Below are positions 53,616 through 63,432 of a DNA stretch of 64,000 nucleotides, piece by piece. Location of the stretch: contig NZ_NPKO01000004.1 in NCBI RefSeq assembly GCF_008329605.1, forward strand, positions 558,001 to 622,000. The letters are read 5' to 3'. The notes beneath the pieces were generated by a model that saw only the letters and a program-made list of their open reading frames with translations, was not told where the DNA came from and searched no databases. Numbering within the stretch: the stretch's first letter is position 1; the number at the start of each line of letters is the position of its first letter. A program made the translations under genes and the position numbers. The stretch is from Mycolicibacterium sp. P9-64 (lineage in GTDB: Bacteria; Actinomycetota; Actinomycetes; Mycobacteriales; Mycobacteriaceae).

Positions 53616-54734
53616 GTGCCGGACACGGCCCGTGCAACGTGGCCTCTGCCCGAACCGGCCCTGGCGTACTTCCCCAACGCCAGGTACGCAATCTCGGACA
53701 GAGACCTCGTTGCAAGGGCCACCCTTCACCACCGGTGGGAAGGTGCTGCGATGCCCCCGGATTCTCGCGATCAACGACACGGCCACGTCCCGGTCCTCAT
53801 CGACCGCTGCGTCGAGCTGCTGACTCCCGCTCTGACTCGCCACGACGCGACCGGTGCAGGCGCCGTCCTCGTCGACGCCACACTTGGCGCAGGCGGCCAC
53901 GCCGAGCGATTCCTCACCGACCTGCCAGGGCTGCGGCTCGTCGGCCTCGATCGCGACCCCACCGCGTTGCGCATCGCGGGCGAGCGATTGGCGCCGTTCG
54001 GCGACCGGGTCACGTTCGTCCGCACCCGTTACGACGGCTACTGGGCCGACCGGGACGACACGACGGTGGATGGCGTCCTGTTCGACCTCGGCGTCTCCTC
54101 GATGCAGCTGGATCTCGCCGAGCGCGGCTTCTCCTACTCGCACGATGCGCCGCTGGACATGCGGATGGATCCCGACGCCCCGCTGACCGCCGCCGAGATC
54201 GTCAACACCTTCGACGCCAAGGAACTGACCCGAATCCTGCGGGACTTCGGGGAGGAGCGCTTCGCCTTCAAGATCGCGCGCGAGATCGTCCGGTGGCGCG
54301 CCCGCAAGCCGTTCACCACGACGGGGGAGCTGGTCGAGCTTCTGTACGCCACCATCCCCGCGCCTGCCCGCCGCACCGGCGGTCACCCTGGCAAGCGCAC
54401 GTTCCAGGCCCTGCGGATCGCCGTCAACGCCGAACTGGACTCGCTGAGTGACGCGGTCCCGGCGGCGATGGCGGCATTGCCGACGGGCGGACGCATCGTC
54501 GTCATGGCCTATCAGTCACTGGAGGACAAGATCGTCAAGGGCCTCTTCGCCGCTGCGACGGCATCGCGCACGCCCAGCGGCCTGCCGGTCGAGTTGCCGG
54601 GCCACGGGCCGGATTTCGTGGCATTGACCCGCGGTGCCGAGAAGGCGGACGACGCCGAGATCGAGCTCAATCCGCGTAGCGCATCGGTACGGCTGCGTGC
54701 CCTGGAAAAGGTTGCTAGAAGGGAAGTTTCGTGA
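53616..54734 (+). CDS. rsmH: 16S rRNA (cytosine(1402)-N(4))-methyltransferase
   Basis: 372 residues from the GTG at 53616. SAM motif I is [16 protein letters not shown], with later [32 protein letters not shown] and [15 protein letters not shown]. It methylates C1402 in the ribosomal decoding site. The start is uncertain: an ATG at 53580 inside mraZ is in frame, but [15 protein letters not shown] aligns with the mycobacterial N-terminus just after the GTG. Confidence 0.93.
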   Translation: MPDTARATWPLPEPALAYFPNARYAISDRDLVARATLHHRWEGAAMPPDSRDQRHGHVPVLIDRCVELLTPALTRHDATGAGAVLVDATLGAGGHAERFLTDLPGLRLVGLDRDPTALRIAGERLAPFGDRVTFVRTRYDGYWADRDDTTVDGVLFDLGVSSMQLDLAERGFSYSHDAPLDMRMDPDAPLTAAEIVNTFDAKELTRILRDFGEERFAFKIAREIVRWRARKPFTTTGELVELLYATIPAPARRTGGHPGKRTFQALRIAVNAELDSLSDAVPAAMAALPTGGRIVVMAYQSLEDKIVKGLFAAATASRTPSGLPVELPGHGPDFVALTRGAEKADDAEIELNPRSASVRLRALEKVARREVS

Positions 54735-55717
54735 TGGCCAAGCGACCTGAACCAATTCGCAACAGAGAAGATCGCCGTCGCGGCACGCGGGAGCCCGCCA
54801 AGCGCCGCCCCAAGGATGCACCGCCGCGCAGCCGTCGCACCACGCGTGAGCAACGCCCGACGCGCGAGCAGCGGCCACCGCGGCCTGCGCCGCAGACCAG
54901 CCCAATCCCCCGGATCACCGAAAAGCAGGCACGGCCGAAGAACGCGGCCCAGGCCAAGGCGCGGGCAAAGGCGCGCAAGGCCAAGGCGCCCAAGGTCGTT
55001 CGGCTGCCACTGCGCGAGCGAATCCTCGTCAAGCTGTCGTCCATCGACCTCAACCCGCGCAGGTTCGTCACCAGGGTCCCGTTCGTGGTGCTGGTGATCG
55101 GGGCACTCGGCCTCGGGCTCGGCGTCACACTCTGGCTGTCCACCGACGCCGCGGAGCGCTCGTACCAGCTTGGCCACATCCGCCAGACGAACCAGGCCCT
55201 GCTCCAGCAGAAGGAGGCACTGGAGCGCGGAGTGCTCGAGGCGCAAGCCGCGCCGGCGCTCGCCGAAGCTGCGCGTGGTCTCGGCATGATCCCCTCCAGG
55301 GATACCGCCCACCTGGTACAGGATCCGCAGGGCAACTGGATGGTGGTGGGTACTCCCAAACCGGCACAAGGTGTTCCGCCGCCACCGCTGAACTCACCGC
55401 TACCCGAGGAAGCCCCACCCGCCCCGCCGGCACCGCCTGCGCCGAAGGTCGTCGACCCCCGCGAGGTCGCCGTGCATCTGCCGCCGCGAGCCGTTGCGCC
55501 CGTCAACCCGGAGATCCCGGTGCCCGCCGCTCCGCTTGCCGCACCCGCACCCGCACCTGTCGACCCGGCGCTGTTGCCTGCTCAGCCTGCTCCGGCCCCC
55601 GCCGATCTGCCACCGGCCGTTGACAACACGCACATCGCACCGCAGGGAGCAACGTTGCCAGGACCGCCGCCAGGTATCGAGCTCCCCGTCGCGCCGGTCC
55701 CAGGCCCGCAGGCATGA
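54734..55717 (+). CDS. FtsL-like bitopic membrane protein with Pro-rich tail (Rv2164c type)
   Basis: 327 residues. The very basic cytoplasmic N-terminus (1-112) has Arg and Lys clusters; one membrane helix (about 117-137) is followed by a short coiled coil (HIRQTNQALLQQKEALERG). The rest is an Ala/Pro linker. Position between rsmH and pbpB and the single helix plus coiled coil are those of FtsL in other dcw clusters. The ATG at 54734 overlaps the rsmH stop (TGATG). Confidence 0.85.
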   Translation: MAKRPEPIRNREDRRRGTREPAKRRPKDAPPRSRRTTREQRPTREQRPPRPAPQTSPIPRITEKQARPKNAAQAKARAKARKAKAPKVVRLPLRERILVKLSSIDLNPRRFVTRVPFVVLVIGALGLGLGVTLWLSTDAAERSYQLGHIRQTNQALLQQKEALERGVLEAQAAPALAEAARGLGMIPSRDTAHLVQDPQGNWMVVGTPKPAQGVPPPPLNSPLPEEAPPAPPAPPAPKVVDPREVAVHLPPRAVAPVNPEIPVPAAPLAAPAPAPVDPALLPAQPAPAPADLPPAVDNTHIAPQGATLPGPPPGIELPVAPVPGPQA

Positions 55718-57621
55718 GCCGGAACGAACGCAAGAAGCCCGTCCCCCCGAAGCAGCGAATCGATCAGTCGCATTCGGCGCGTGCCCGTCGTACCAGGGAG
55801 GCGGCGCCCGATACCGGAACGCGCACTGCGTCATTCGCCTTCCGTCGCCGCGTTGGCAACTCGGTCATCGCGCTGCTGCTGGTGATCGCAGGCGCGCAGC
55901 TGTTCAACCTCCAGGTGCCCAAGGCGGAGGGCTTGCGTGCCGAGGCGGCCGGTCAGCTCAAGGTCACCGACGTCGAGAAGGCCGTGCGCGGCAGCATCAT
56001 CGACCGCAACGCCGACAAGCTGGCGTTCACCATCGAGGCGCGTGCGCTGACCTTCCAGCCCGTCAAGGTGCAGAAGCAGCTCGCCGAGACCAAGGCCAAG
56101 ACGCCGAGCGCGCCCGACCCGGCCAAGCGCCTCGCCGACATCGCCGCGGGCGTCTCCGGTCTGCTGAACAACAAGCCGGACGCCACGACGATCTTGAAGA
56201 AGCTGAGCGGCAAGGACTCGTTCGTCTACCTGGCCCGCGCCGTCGACCCCGCGATCTCCGACGCCATCACCACGAAATACCCCGAGGTGGGGGCCGAGCG
56301 GCAGGACATCCGCCAGTACCCAGGCGGATCACTGGCCGCGAACATCGTCGGCGGGATCGACTGGGACGGACACGGATTGCTCGGCCTCGAGGACTCGCTC
56401 GACGCGAAGCTCGCTGGCACCGACGGCGCCGTCACCTACGACCGCGGCTCCGACGGCGTCGTGATCCCCGGCAGCTACCGCAACCGCCACGACGCGGTCG
56501 ACGGCTCGACCATCCAGCTGACCATCGACGACGACATCCAGTTCTACGTCCAGCAGCAGGTGCAGCAGGCCCGCGACCTGTCCGGCTCCAAGAACGTGTC
56601 CGCCGTCGTGCTCGACGCCAAGACCGGCGAGGTGCTGGCGATGGCCAACGACAACACCTTCGACCCGAGCCAGGACATCGGAAGGCAAGACCACCGCGAG
56701 CTCGGAAACCTCTCGGTGTCATCGCCTTTCGAGCCCGGCTCGGTGAACAAGATCATCACGGCGGCCTCGGCCATCGAGTTCGGGCTGACGAACCCCGACG
56801 AGGTGCTGCAGGTGCCTGGCTCGATCGACATGGGCGGCATCACCGTGCACGATGCGTGGGAGCACGGCGTCGCGCCGTACACCACCACCGGAGTGTTCGG
56901 AAAGTCGTCCAACGTCGGCACGCTGATGCTGGCGCAGCGGGTCGGCCCCGAGCGCTGGGCCGACATGGCCGAGAAGTTCGGTCTCGGCCAGCGCAGCGGC
57001 GTCGGCCTCCCCGGCGAGAGCGCGGGGCTGGTGCCGCCGATTGACCAGTGGTCGGGCAGCTCGTTCGCCAACTTGCCCATCGGGCAGGGCCTTTCGATGA
57101 CACTGCTCCAGATGACCGGGATGTATCAGGCCATCGCCAACGATGGCCTGCGCGTTCCGCCGCGCATCATCAAGTCCACGATCGCCGCGGACGGCACCCG
57201 TACCGACGAGCCTCGGCCGGCAGGTGTGCGCGTCGTCTCGCCGGAGACGGCGAAGACCGTGCGCAACATGTTGCGGGCGACGATCCAGAAGGACCCCCGG
57301 GGCGTCCAGCAGGGCACTGGCTCGGGTGCCGCCGTCGAGGGCTACCAGATCGCAGGCAAGACGGGTACGGCGCAGCAGATCAACCCGGGCTGCGGCTGCT
57401 ACTACGACGACGTCTACTGGATCACCTTTGCCAGCATGGCGCCTGCCGACGACCCCCGCTACGTCGTCGGCGTGATGATGGACAACCCGCACCGCACCGC
57501 CGACGGGTCGCCCGGCACGACCGCGGCGCCGCTGATCCACAACATCGACGCCTGGCTGTTGCAGCGGGAGAACGTGCCGCTGTCGCCCGACCCCGGCCCG
57601 CCGCTGACGCTTGAAGCCTGA
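55714..57621 (+). CDS. pbpB: septal peptidoglycan transpeptidase, class B PBP3/FtsI
   Basis: 635 residues. A basic N-terminus and one membrane anchor (about 47-65) precede the pedestal domain and the transpeptidase domain. The active-site motifs are complete: Ser343 in PGSVNKI (SxxK), Ser398-Ser399-Asn400 (SSN) and Lys549 in GKTGTA. It cross-links septal peptidoglycan with FtsW. The ATG overlaps the previous stop (ATGA). In H37Rv several genes separate pbpB and murE; here murE follows after 42 bases. Confidence 0.96.
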   Translation: MSRNERKKPVPPKQRIDQSHSARARRTREAAPDTGTRTASFAFRRRVGNSVIALLLVIAGAQLFNLQVPKAEGLRAEAAGQLKVTDVEKAVRGSIIDRNADKLAFTIEARALTFQPVKVQKQLAETKAKTPSAPDPAKRLADIAAGVSGLLNNKPDATTILKKLSGKDSFVYLARAVDPAISDAITTKYPEVGAERQDIRQYPGGSLAANIVGGIDWDGHGLLGLEDSLDAKLAGTDGAVTYDRGSDGVVIPGSYRNRHDAVDGSTIQLTIDDDIQFYVQQQVQQARDLSGSKNVSAVVLDAKTGEVLAMANDNTFDPSQDIGRQDHRELGNLSVSSPFEPGSVNKIITAASAIEFGLTNPDEVLQVPGSIDMGGITVHDAWEHGVAPYTTTGVFGKSSNVGTLMLAQRVGPERWADMAEKFGLGQRSGVGLPGESAGLVPPIDQWSGSSFANLPIGQGLSMTLLQMTGMYQAIANDGLRVPPRIIKSTIAADGTRTDEPRPAGVRVVSPETAKTVRNMLRATIQKDPRGVQQGTGSGAAVEGYQIAGKTGTAQQINPGCGCYYDDVYWITFASMAPADDPRYVVGVMMDNPHRTADGSPGTTAAPLIHNIDAWLLQRENVPLSPDPGPPLTLEA

Positions 57622-57648
57622 GCGGGAGGGCGCGCGCAACCGGGCCGG

Positions 57649-57654
57649 TACTGT
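57649..57654 (+). promoter_or_regulatory. possible internal promoter -10 before murE
   Basis: TACTGT, nine bases before the murE ATG, could start a leaderless or near-leaderless transcript for murE and the genes after it, inside the dcw cluster. Confidence 0.35.
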
Positions 57655-57663
57655 GTCAAGGCC

Positions 57664-59196
57664 ATGAAACTGCGTCCCAGCCGCCCTCGGGGTGTGAACC
57701 TCGCGTCACTGGCGGAGCACGTGCACGCGGGCACCGCGCATGGCGCGGACGCTTCGGGGGTCCTGGTCACCGGGGTGACGCTGCGCGGCCAGGATGCCCA
57801 ATCGGGTGACCTGTTCGCCGCACTGCCAGGCGCGTCGGCACATGGCGCGTCCTATGCCCGCGATGCCGTCGATCGCGGTGCCGTCGCGGTGCTCACCGAT
57901 CCTGCCGGCGCCGAGATGCTTGGCAGCGACGTCGGCGTTCCCGTACTGATCCATCCGACTCCGCGCGCGGTGCTCGGCGAGCTGGCCGCGACCGTCTACG
58001 GGCATCCGTCGCGGCAGCTGCGAGTCATCGGCGTCACCGGAACCTCGGGCAAGACCACCACCACCTATCTCGTGGAGGCAGGCCTGCGTGCGGCCGGGCG
58101 CGTATCCGGCCTGATCGGGACCGTGGGGATCCGCATCGACGGCCGCGAGGAACCGAGCGCGTTGACCACCCCGGAGGCTCCCGACCTGCAGGCCTTGCTG
58201 GCGGTGATGGTCGAACGCGGCGTGGACACCGTGGTGATGGAGGTGTCCAGTCACGCCTTGACGCTGGGACGTGTTGATGCAGTGCACTTCTCGGTCGGCG
58301 GGTTCACCAACCTGTCGCGTGACCACCTCGACTTCCATCCCACGATGGAGGACTACCTGAACGCCAAGGCCCGCCTCTTCGATCCGCAGTCGCACGCACA
58401 CGGCGACGTCTCCGTGGTCTGCATCGACGACGATGCGGGCCAGACCATCGCGAAGCTGGCCGAGGCGCCGGTGACCGTCGGCGTCGACAACGTCGCGGCG
58501 GGGTGGCGGGCCGAGAAGATCCACGCCGCCGCGTCCGGCGCCCAGCAGTTCGTCGTCGTGGACCCGGTCGGCGTGCATCACGGACTTCAGATCGCACTGC
58601 CAGGCCGCTACAACGTCGCCAACGCGCTCCTGGCCGTGGCACTGCTCGACGCCGTCGGCGTGACACCGGAGGCAGCGGCACCAGGCCTTCGGACCGCCGC
58701 TGTGCCGGGCCGCCTGCAGCCGATCGACCGCGGTCAGGGCTTCCTGGCCCTCGTCGACTACGCACACAAGCCCGGCGCATTGCAGGCAGTGCTCGAGACG
58801 CTGCGCCAACAGACCACCGGTCGCGTCGTCGTGGTGTTCGGTGCGGGTGGCAACCGCGACCACGGCAAGCGCGAGCCGATGGGCCGTGTCGCCGCCGGGC
58901 TCGCCGACCTCGTCGTCGTGACCGACGACAATCCGCGCGACGAGGTCCCCGCCGACATTCGGGCGACCATCGTGGCCGGCGCTCGGGCCGTGGCAGGTCC
59001 GGAGACCAGCGTCGTCGAGATCGGTGACCGGCGCGAGGCCATCGAGTACGCGGTGGCCTGGGCCAACGACGGTGACGTCGTGGTGATCGCTGGCAAGGGC
59101 CACGAGGCCGGCCAGACCAGCGGGGGCCAGACCCGGCCGTTCGACGACCGCGCCGAGTTGGCACGCGCCCTCGATGCGTTGGGGAGCCGCGCATGA
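57664..59196 (+). CDS. murE: UDP-MurNAc-L-Ala-D-Glu:meso-DAP ligase
   Basis: 510 residues (M. tuberculosis 535). The ATP loop [13 protein letters not shown] is present, and the specificity motif DNPR (422-425) selects meso-diaminopimelate. The carbamoylated lysine lies in the central domain after [19 protein letters not shown]. It adds the third residue of the stem peptide. murF overlaps its stop (ATGA). Confidence 0.96.
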   Translation: MKLRPSRPRGVNLASLAEHVHAGTAHGADASGVLVTGVTLRGQDAQSGDLFAALPGASAHGASYARDAVDRGAVAVLTDPAGAEMLGSDVGVPVLIHPTPRAVLGELAATVYGHPSRQLRVIGVTGTSGKTTTTYLVEAGLRAAGRVSGLIGTVGIRIDGREEPSALTTPEAPDLQALLAVMVERGVDTVVMEVSSHALTLGRVDAVHFSVGGFTNLSRDHLDFHPTMEDYLNAKARLFDPQSHAHGDVSVVCIDDDAGQTIAKLAEAPVTVGVDNVAAGWRAEKIHAAASGAQQFVVVDPVGVHHGLQIALPGRYNVANALLAVALLDAVGVTPEAAAPGLRTAAVPGRLQPIDRGQGFLALVDYAHKPGALQAVLETLRQQTTGRVVVVFGAGGNRDHGKREPMGRVAAGLADLVVVTDDNPRDEVPADIRATIVAGARAVAGPETSVVEIGDRREAIEYAVAWANDGDVVVIAGKGHEAGQTSGGQTRPFDDRAELARALDALGSRA

Positions 59197-60671
59197 TCGA
59201 CCTGACCCTCGCCCGGATCGCCGACATCGTCGGCGGTGAACTTGCCGACGTCTCGCAGGCGGACGCCGAAACCATCCGGGTCACCGGCACGGTGGAGTTC
59301 GACTCCCGTGCGGTGGCGCCGGGTGGGCTGTTCCTCGCGCTTCCCGGCGAGCGGTCCGACGGGCACGACTTCGCCGCCGCCGCGGTGGCCGCCGGTGCGG
59401 TGGCGGTGCTCGCCGCCCGGCCCGTCGGCGTGCCCGCCGTCGTGGTGAGCCCGTCGGGCGGCGACGTCGACGCGGGTGCGGGTGTCCTCGAATTCGACAC
59501 CGACGGATCTGGTGCCGCAGTGCTTGCCGCGCTAGCCAAGCTGGCCGCCGCGGTGGCTGCCGAACTGGTCGCCGGGGGATTGACGATCGTCGGGGTGACC
59601 GGCTCGTCGGGCAAGACCTCCACCAAGGATCTGCTCGCCGCGGTGCTCAGCCCGCTGGGTTCGGTGGTGGCACCGCCCGGTTCGTTCAACAACGAGTTGG
59701 GCCACCCGTGGACGGTGCTGCGGGCCACCACCGAGACCGACTACTTGATCCTGGAGATGTCGGCGCGGCACCGGGGCAACATCGCCGCGCTGGCCAGGAT
59801 CGCGCAGCCGTCGATCGCGGTCGTGCTCAACGTCGGCACCGCCCATCTCGGAGAGTTCGGTTCGCGCGAGGCCATCGCGGCGACGAAGGGTGAACTGCCG
59901 CAATCGGTTCCGGCATCCGGTGTGGTGATCCTCAACGCCGACGACACCGCGGTGGCCGCCATGGCGGACAACACGGTGGCCCGCGTGGTCCGGGTGTCGC
60001 GTTCGCCAGGAGCCGACGTATGGGCCGACGAAGTCGTCCTCGACGAGCTGGCCAGGCCGCGCTTCACGCTGCACGCCCCACTCGGCGCGGTGCCCGTCGA
60101 ACTCGCCGTGCACGGCGACCACCAGGTGTCCAACGCGTTGTGCGCAGCAGCCGTCGCGCTGGAGTGCGGCGCAAGCCTGGATCAGGTCGCCACGGCACTC
60201 GCGGCGGCAGGTCCGGTATCGCAGCGCCGCATGCAGGTGAGCACCCGCGACGATGGGGTCACGATCATCAACGACGCCTACAACGCGAACCCCGACTCGA
60301 TGCGGGCCGGGCTCAAGGCGCTGGCCTGGATGGCTCGAGACAAGCGGCGTAGCTGGGCCGTGCTCGGCGAGATGGCCGAGCTAGGCGACGACGCGATATC
60401 CGAGCATGACAGCATCGGTCGACTGGCCGTGCGCTTAGATGTGTCACGACTCGTCGTCGTCGGAACTGGGAGGTCGTTGCACGCGATGCACCAGGGGGCG
60501 GTGATGGAGGGGTCGTGGGGCAGTGAGTCCACCGTGGTCGCCGACGCCGACGCCGCCCTGGAGCTGCTGCGGGCCGAATTGCGCGAGGGGGACGTGGTGC
60601 TGGTGAAGGCATCCAAAGTGGCAGGCCTTGGCGCCTTGGCCGATGCACTCGCCGGAGACGAGCCCGCATGA
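59193..60671 (+). CDS. murF: UDP-MurNAc-tripeptide:D-Ala-D-Ala ligase
   Basis: 492 residues (M. tuberculosis 510). Motifs are [16 protein letters not shown] (ATP loop), [23 protein letters not shown], and [12 protein letters not shown]. It adds D-Ala-D-Ala to complete the pentapeptide. The stop overlaps the mraY start (ATGA). Confidence 0.96.
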   Translation: MIDLTLARIADIVGGELADVSQADAETIRVTGTVEFDSRAVAPGGLFLALPGERSDGHDFAAAAVAAGAVAVLAARPVGVPAVVVSPSGGDVDAGAGVLEFDTDGSGAAVLAALAKLAAAVAAELVAGGLTIVGVTGSSGKTSTKDLLAAVLSPLGSVVAPPGSFNNELGHPWTVLRATTETDYLILEMSARHRGNIAALARIAQPSIAVVLNVGTAHLGEFGSREAIAATKGELPQSVPASGVVILNADDTAVAAMADNTVARVVRVSRSPGADVWADEVVLDELARPRFTLHAPLGAVPVELAVHGDHQVSNALCAAAVALECGASLDQVATALAAAGPVSQRRMQVSTRDDGVTIINDAYNANPDSMRAGLKALAWMARDKRRSWAVLGEMAELGDDAISEHDSIGRLAVRLDVSRLVVVGTGRSLHAMHQGAVMEGSWGSESTVVADADAALELLRAELREGDVVLVKASKVAGLGALADALAGDEPA

Positions 60672-61747
60672 GACAGATTCTCATCGCCGTCGGGATCGCC
60701 CTTACGGTGTCGATTCTGCTGACGCCCGCTCTGATCCGGCTGTTCACCCGCCAGGGGCTCGGCCACGAGATCCGCGAGGACGGGCCGCCGAGCCACCACA
60801 AGAAGCGCGGCACGCCGTCGATGGGCGGCGTCGCGATCATGGCGGGCATCTGGGCCGGCTACCTGGGCACGCACCTGGTCGGGCTGGTGATCGACGGGCG
60901 CGGTCCATCCGCGTCGGGTCTGCTGGTCCTCGGGCTGGCCACATCGCTTGGCGCCGTCGGATTCATCGACGACCTGATCAAGATTCGCCGCTCGCGCAAC
61001 CTCGGCCTGAACAAGTCCGCCAAGACGGTGGGCCAGCTGGTCACCGCGGTGCTCTTCGGCGTGCTGGTCTTGCAGTTTCGCAACACCGATGGCCTGACAC
61101 CGGGCAGTGCCGAGCTGTCCTACGTGCGCGAGATCGCCACGGTGACGTTGGCGCCGTTGGTCTTCGTGGTGTTCGTGGTGATCCTCGTCAGCGCGTGGTC
61201 CAACGCGGTGAACCTGACGGACGGGCTCGACGGGCTGGCTGCAGGGGCCATGGCGATGGTGACCGCGGCCTACGTGCTGATCACCTTCTGGCAGTTCCGC
61301 AACGCATGCACGACGAGCCCGGGATTGGGTTGCTACAACGTCCGCGATCCACTCGATCTCGCGCTCGTCGCCGCAGCCACCGCGGGCGCGTGCATCGGGT
61401 TCCTGTGGTGGAACGCGCCCCCGGCCAAGATCTTCATGGGTGACACCGGATCGTTGGCCCTTGGCGGCATCATCGCCGGTCTGTCGGTGACCAGCCGCAC
61501 CGAGACGCTAGCGATCGTGCTCGGAGCGCTTTTCGTCGCCGAGGTGACCTCGGTCGTCGTGCAGGTGTTCTCGTTCCGCACCACGGGCAGGCGGGTGTTC
61601 CGCATGGCGCCCTTCCACCATCACTTCGAGCTGGTCGGGTGGGCAGAAACCACCGTGATCATCCGGTTTTGGTTGCTGACGGCCATTGCCTGCGGTCTCG
61701 GCGTTGCGCTGTTCTACAGCGAATGGCTGGCCACGGTGGGCGCTTAG
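60668..61747 (+). CDS. mraY: phospho-MurNAc-pentapeptide translocase
   Basis: 359 residues with about ten membrane helices. Catalytic acidic motifs are GFIDDLIK and [33 protein letters not shown] and the APFHHHFEL cytosolic loop are intact. It forms lipid I from UDP-MurNAc-pentapeptide and decaprenyl phosphate. It is the last gene before the spacer in which murD would be expected. Confidence 0.96.
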   Translation: MRQILIAVGIALTVSILLTPALIRLFTRQGLGHEIREDGPPSHHKKRGTPSMGGVAIMAGIWAGYLGTHLVGLVIDGRGPSASGLLVLGLATSLGAVGFIDDLIKIRRSRNLGLNKSAKTVGQLVTAVLFGVLVLQFRNTDGLTPGSAELSYVREIATVTLAPLVFVVFVVILVSAWSNAVNLTDGLDGLAAGAMAMVTAAYVLITFWQFRNACTTSPGLGCYNVRDPLDLALVAAATAGACIGFLWWNAPPAKIFMGDTGSLALGGIIAGLSVTSRTETLAIVLGALFVAEVTSVVVQVFSFRTTGRRVFRMAPFHHHFELVGWAETTVIIRFWLLTAIACGLGVALFYSEWLATVGA

Positions 61748-61893
61748 CTGGGCCTCTTCTGCGCATTTCGCGACACGCGCCGGATGTACCCGGCGTTACG
61801 GGGGTGACGGGGGAGGATTTTGGGGTGCAAGGGACAAACGGGTCTGCTGTTGCTCATGTGACTGCTGTGATCGATGCGGTTAGGTAGCTGGCA
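61748..61893 (+). other. 146-base spacer between mraY and ftsW; expected murD absent
   Basis: In the H37Rv order mraY-murD-ftsW-murG a gene of about 1.4-1.5 kb sits here. The spacer instead holds a GACAC motif (61772-61776), a G-rich direct repeat (ACGGGGG twice, near 61797-61812), and a short frame ending VTAVIDAVR at 61887. That ending loosely recalls a MurD C-terminus, but ten codons are too few to prove a remnant. No MurD motif is in any frame. Confidence 0.8.
61772..61776 (+). promoter_or_regulatory. WhiA-like GACAC motif upstream of ftsW
   Basis: GACAC in the context CGCGACACGCGCCGGATG closely resembles the copy upstream of mraZ (CGCGACACGCCGGATC). It lies about 120 bases before the ftsW start. 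Confidence 0.4.
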
Positions 61894-63432
61894 GTGAGCA
61901 CAGTCCTTGCGAAATTGCGGCTGAAGCGTGGCGGCGCCGACGGTCCGTCCGACCAGACCGCGCAGGCATCCGCCGAGACCATCCCGCGCACTCGATTCGG
62001 TGCCTGGCTGACCCGTCCGATGACGTCGTTCCACCTCATCATCGCGGTGGCCGCGCTGCTCGTCACCCTCGGCCTGACCATGGTGCTGTCGGCCTCCGGC
62101 GTGCACTCGTACGACGAGGACGGCTCGCCGTGGATCATCTTCGCCAAGCAGGTGCTGTGGACGATCGTCGGGCTGGTTGCGTTCTACGCTGCTCTGCGCA
62201 TGCCGGTGAACCTGATGCGGAGGCTGGCCTTCCCCGGCTTCATCGTCACGATCATCATGCTGGTTCTGGTGCTCATCCCAGGAATTGGCAAGGAGGCCAA
62301 CGGCTCCCGCGGCTGGTTCGTCGTCGCCGGGTTCTCCATGCAGCCCTCCGAGCTGGCCAAGATCGCGTTCGCCATCTGGGGCGCGCACATCTTGGCGCAG
62401 CGCCGGATGGAGCACGCGTCGTTGCGCGAGATGCTGTTCCCGCTGGTGCCCGGCGCGGTGATCGCCCTGTTCCTGATCGTGCTTCAGCCCGACCTCGGGC
62501 AGACGGTGTCGCTGAGCATCATCTTGCTCGGCCTGCTCTGGTACGCAGGCCTGCCCCTGCGCGTGTTCCTGAGCTCCCTGGCTGCGGCCATGATGGCGGC
62601 CGCCGTGCTTGCGGTGTCGGAGGGCTACCGGTCCGACCGCGTCCAGTCCTGGTTGAACCCCGGCGCGGACTCCCAGGGGTCGGGCTATCAGGCAAGGCAG
62701 GCCCGGTACGCGCTGGCCAATGGCGGAATCTTCGGTGACGGCCTCGGCCAGGGCACCGCGAAGTGGAACTATCTGCCCAACGCGCACAACGACTTCATCT
62801 TCGCGATCATCGGCGAGGAGCTCGGCTTCGTCGGCGCGGTCGGGTTGCTGCTCCTGTTCGGCCTGTTCGCCTACACCGGCATGCGGATCGCCAAGCGCTC
62901 GGCCGATCCGTTCCTGCGCCTGCTGACCGCCACCACGACGCTGTGGGTGCTCGGTCAGGTCTTCATCAACGTCGGCTACGTGGTGGGCCTGCTGCCCGTC
63001 ACCGGGCTGCAGTTGCCACTGATATCGGCGGGCGGAACATCAACGGCCACAACGCTTCTGATGATGGGCGTGATGGCTAACGCGGCACGGCACGAACCCG
63101 ACGCGGTGGCCGCGCTGCGCTCGGGCCGTGACGACCGGTTCAACCGGTTGCTGCGGCTGCCCCCACCCGAGCACTACTCGCCGACCCGGCTCGAGGCGGC
63201 TCGCGACAGGCTGCGCACCCGGCCGAAGGCACAGGCGCCCGCGCCGAAACCCAAGCCGAAGCCGAAGCCTGCGCCCAAGCCGAAGGCCAAGGGACGCAAG
63301 CCGGTGAAGGACGACCGGAGGCGAACCAGCCAGGCGGCCGACAGGTCGGTGCGGCACTCAGGGCATCATGGAGGCCGTCAACGCGAAGAGGGCCGTCGGG
63401 CTCGATCACTGGAAGGCCAGCGTCACGGGTGA
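61894..63432 (+). CDS. ftsW: septal SEDS peptidoglycan glycosyltransferase FtsW
   Basis: 512 residues (M. tuberculosis 524) from a GTG. Ten membrane helices are visible after a cytoplasmic N-terminus. SEDS hallmarks are [40 protein letters not shown], and [13 protein letters not shown]. The C-terminal tail has a Lys-Pro repeat region (about 444-470) and is basic, likely for binding FtsZ or other divisome proteins. murG overlaps its stop (GTGA). It is no longer coupled to murD. Confidence 0.96.
   Translation: MSTVLAKLRLKRGGADGPSDQTAQASAETIPRTRFGAWLTRPMTSFHLIIAVAALLVTLGLTMVLSASGVHSYDEDGSPWIIFAKQVLWTIVGLVAFYAALRMPVNLMRRLAFPGFIVTIIMLVLVLIPGIGKEANGSRGWFVVAGFSMQPSELAKIAFAIWGAHILAQRRMEHASLREMLFPLVPGAVIALFLIVLQPDLGQTVSLSIILLGLLWYAGLPLRVFLSSLAAAMMAAAVLAVSEGYRSDRVQSWLNPGADSQGSGYQARQARYALANGGIFGDGLGQGTAKWNYLPNAHNDFIFAIIGEELGFVGAVGLLLLFGLFAYTGMRIAKRSADPFLRLLTATTTLWVLGQVFINVGYVVGLLPVTGLQLPLISAGGTSTATTLLMMGVMANAARHEPDAVAALRSGRDDRFNRLLRLPPPEHYSPTRLEAARDRLRTRPKAQAPAPKPKPKPKPAPKPKAKGRKPVKDDRRRTSQAADRSVRHSGHHGGRQREEGRRARSLEGQRHG

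Noticed and set aside
61639..61887. 82-codon frame spanning the mraY end and the mraY-ftsW spacer
   Set aside because: Most of it lies inside mraY in another frame, it has no recognisable domain, and only its last codons recall MurD. Not called as a gene or pseudogene.
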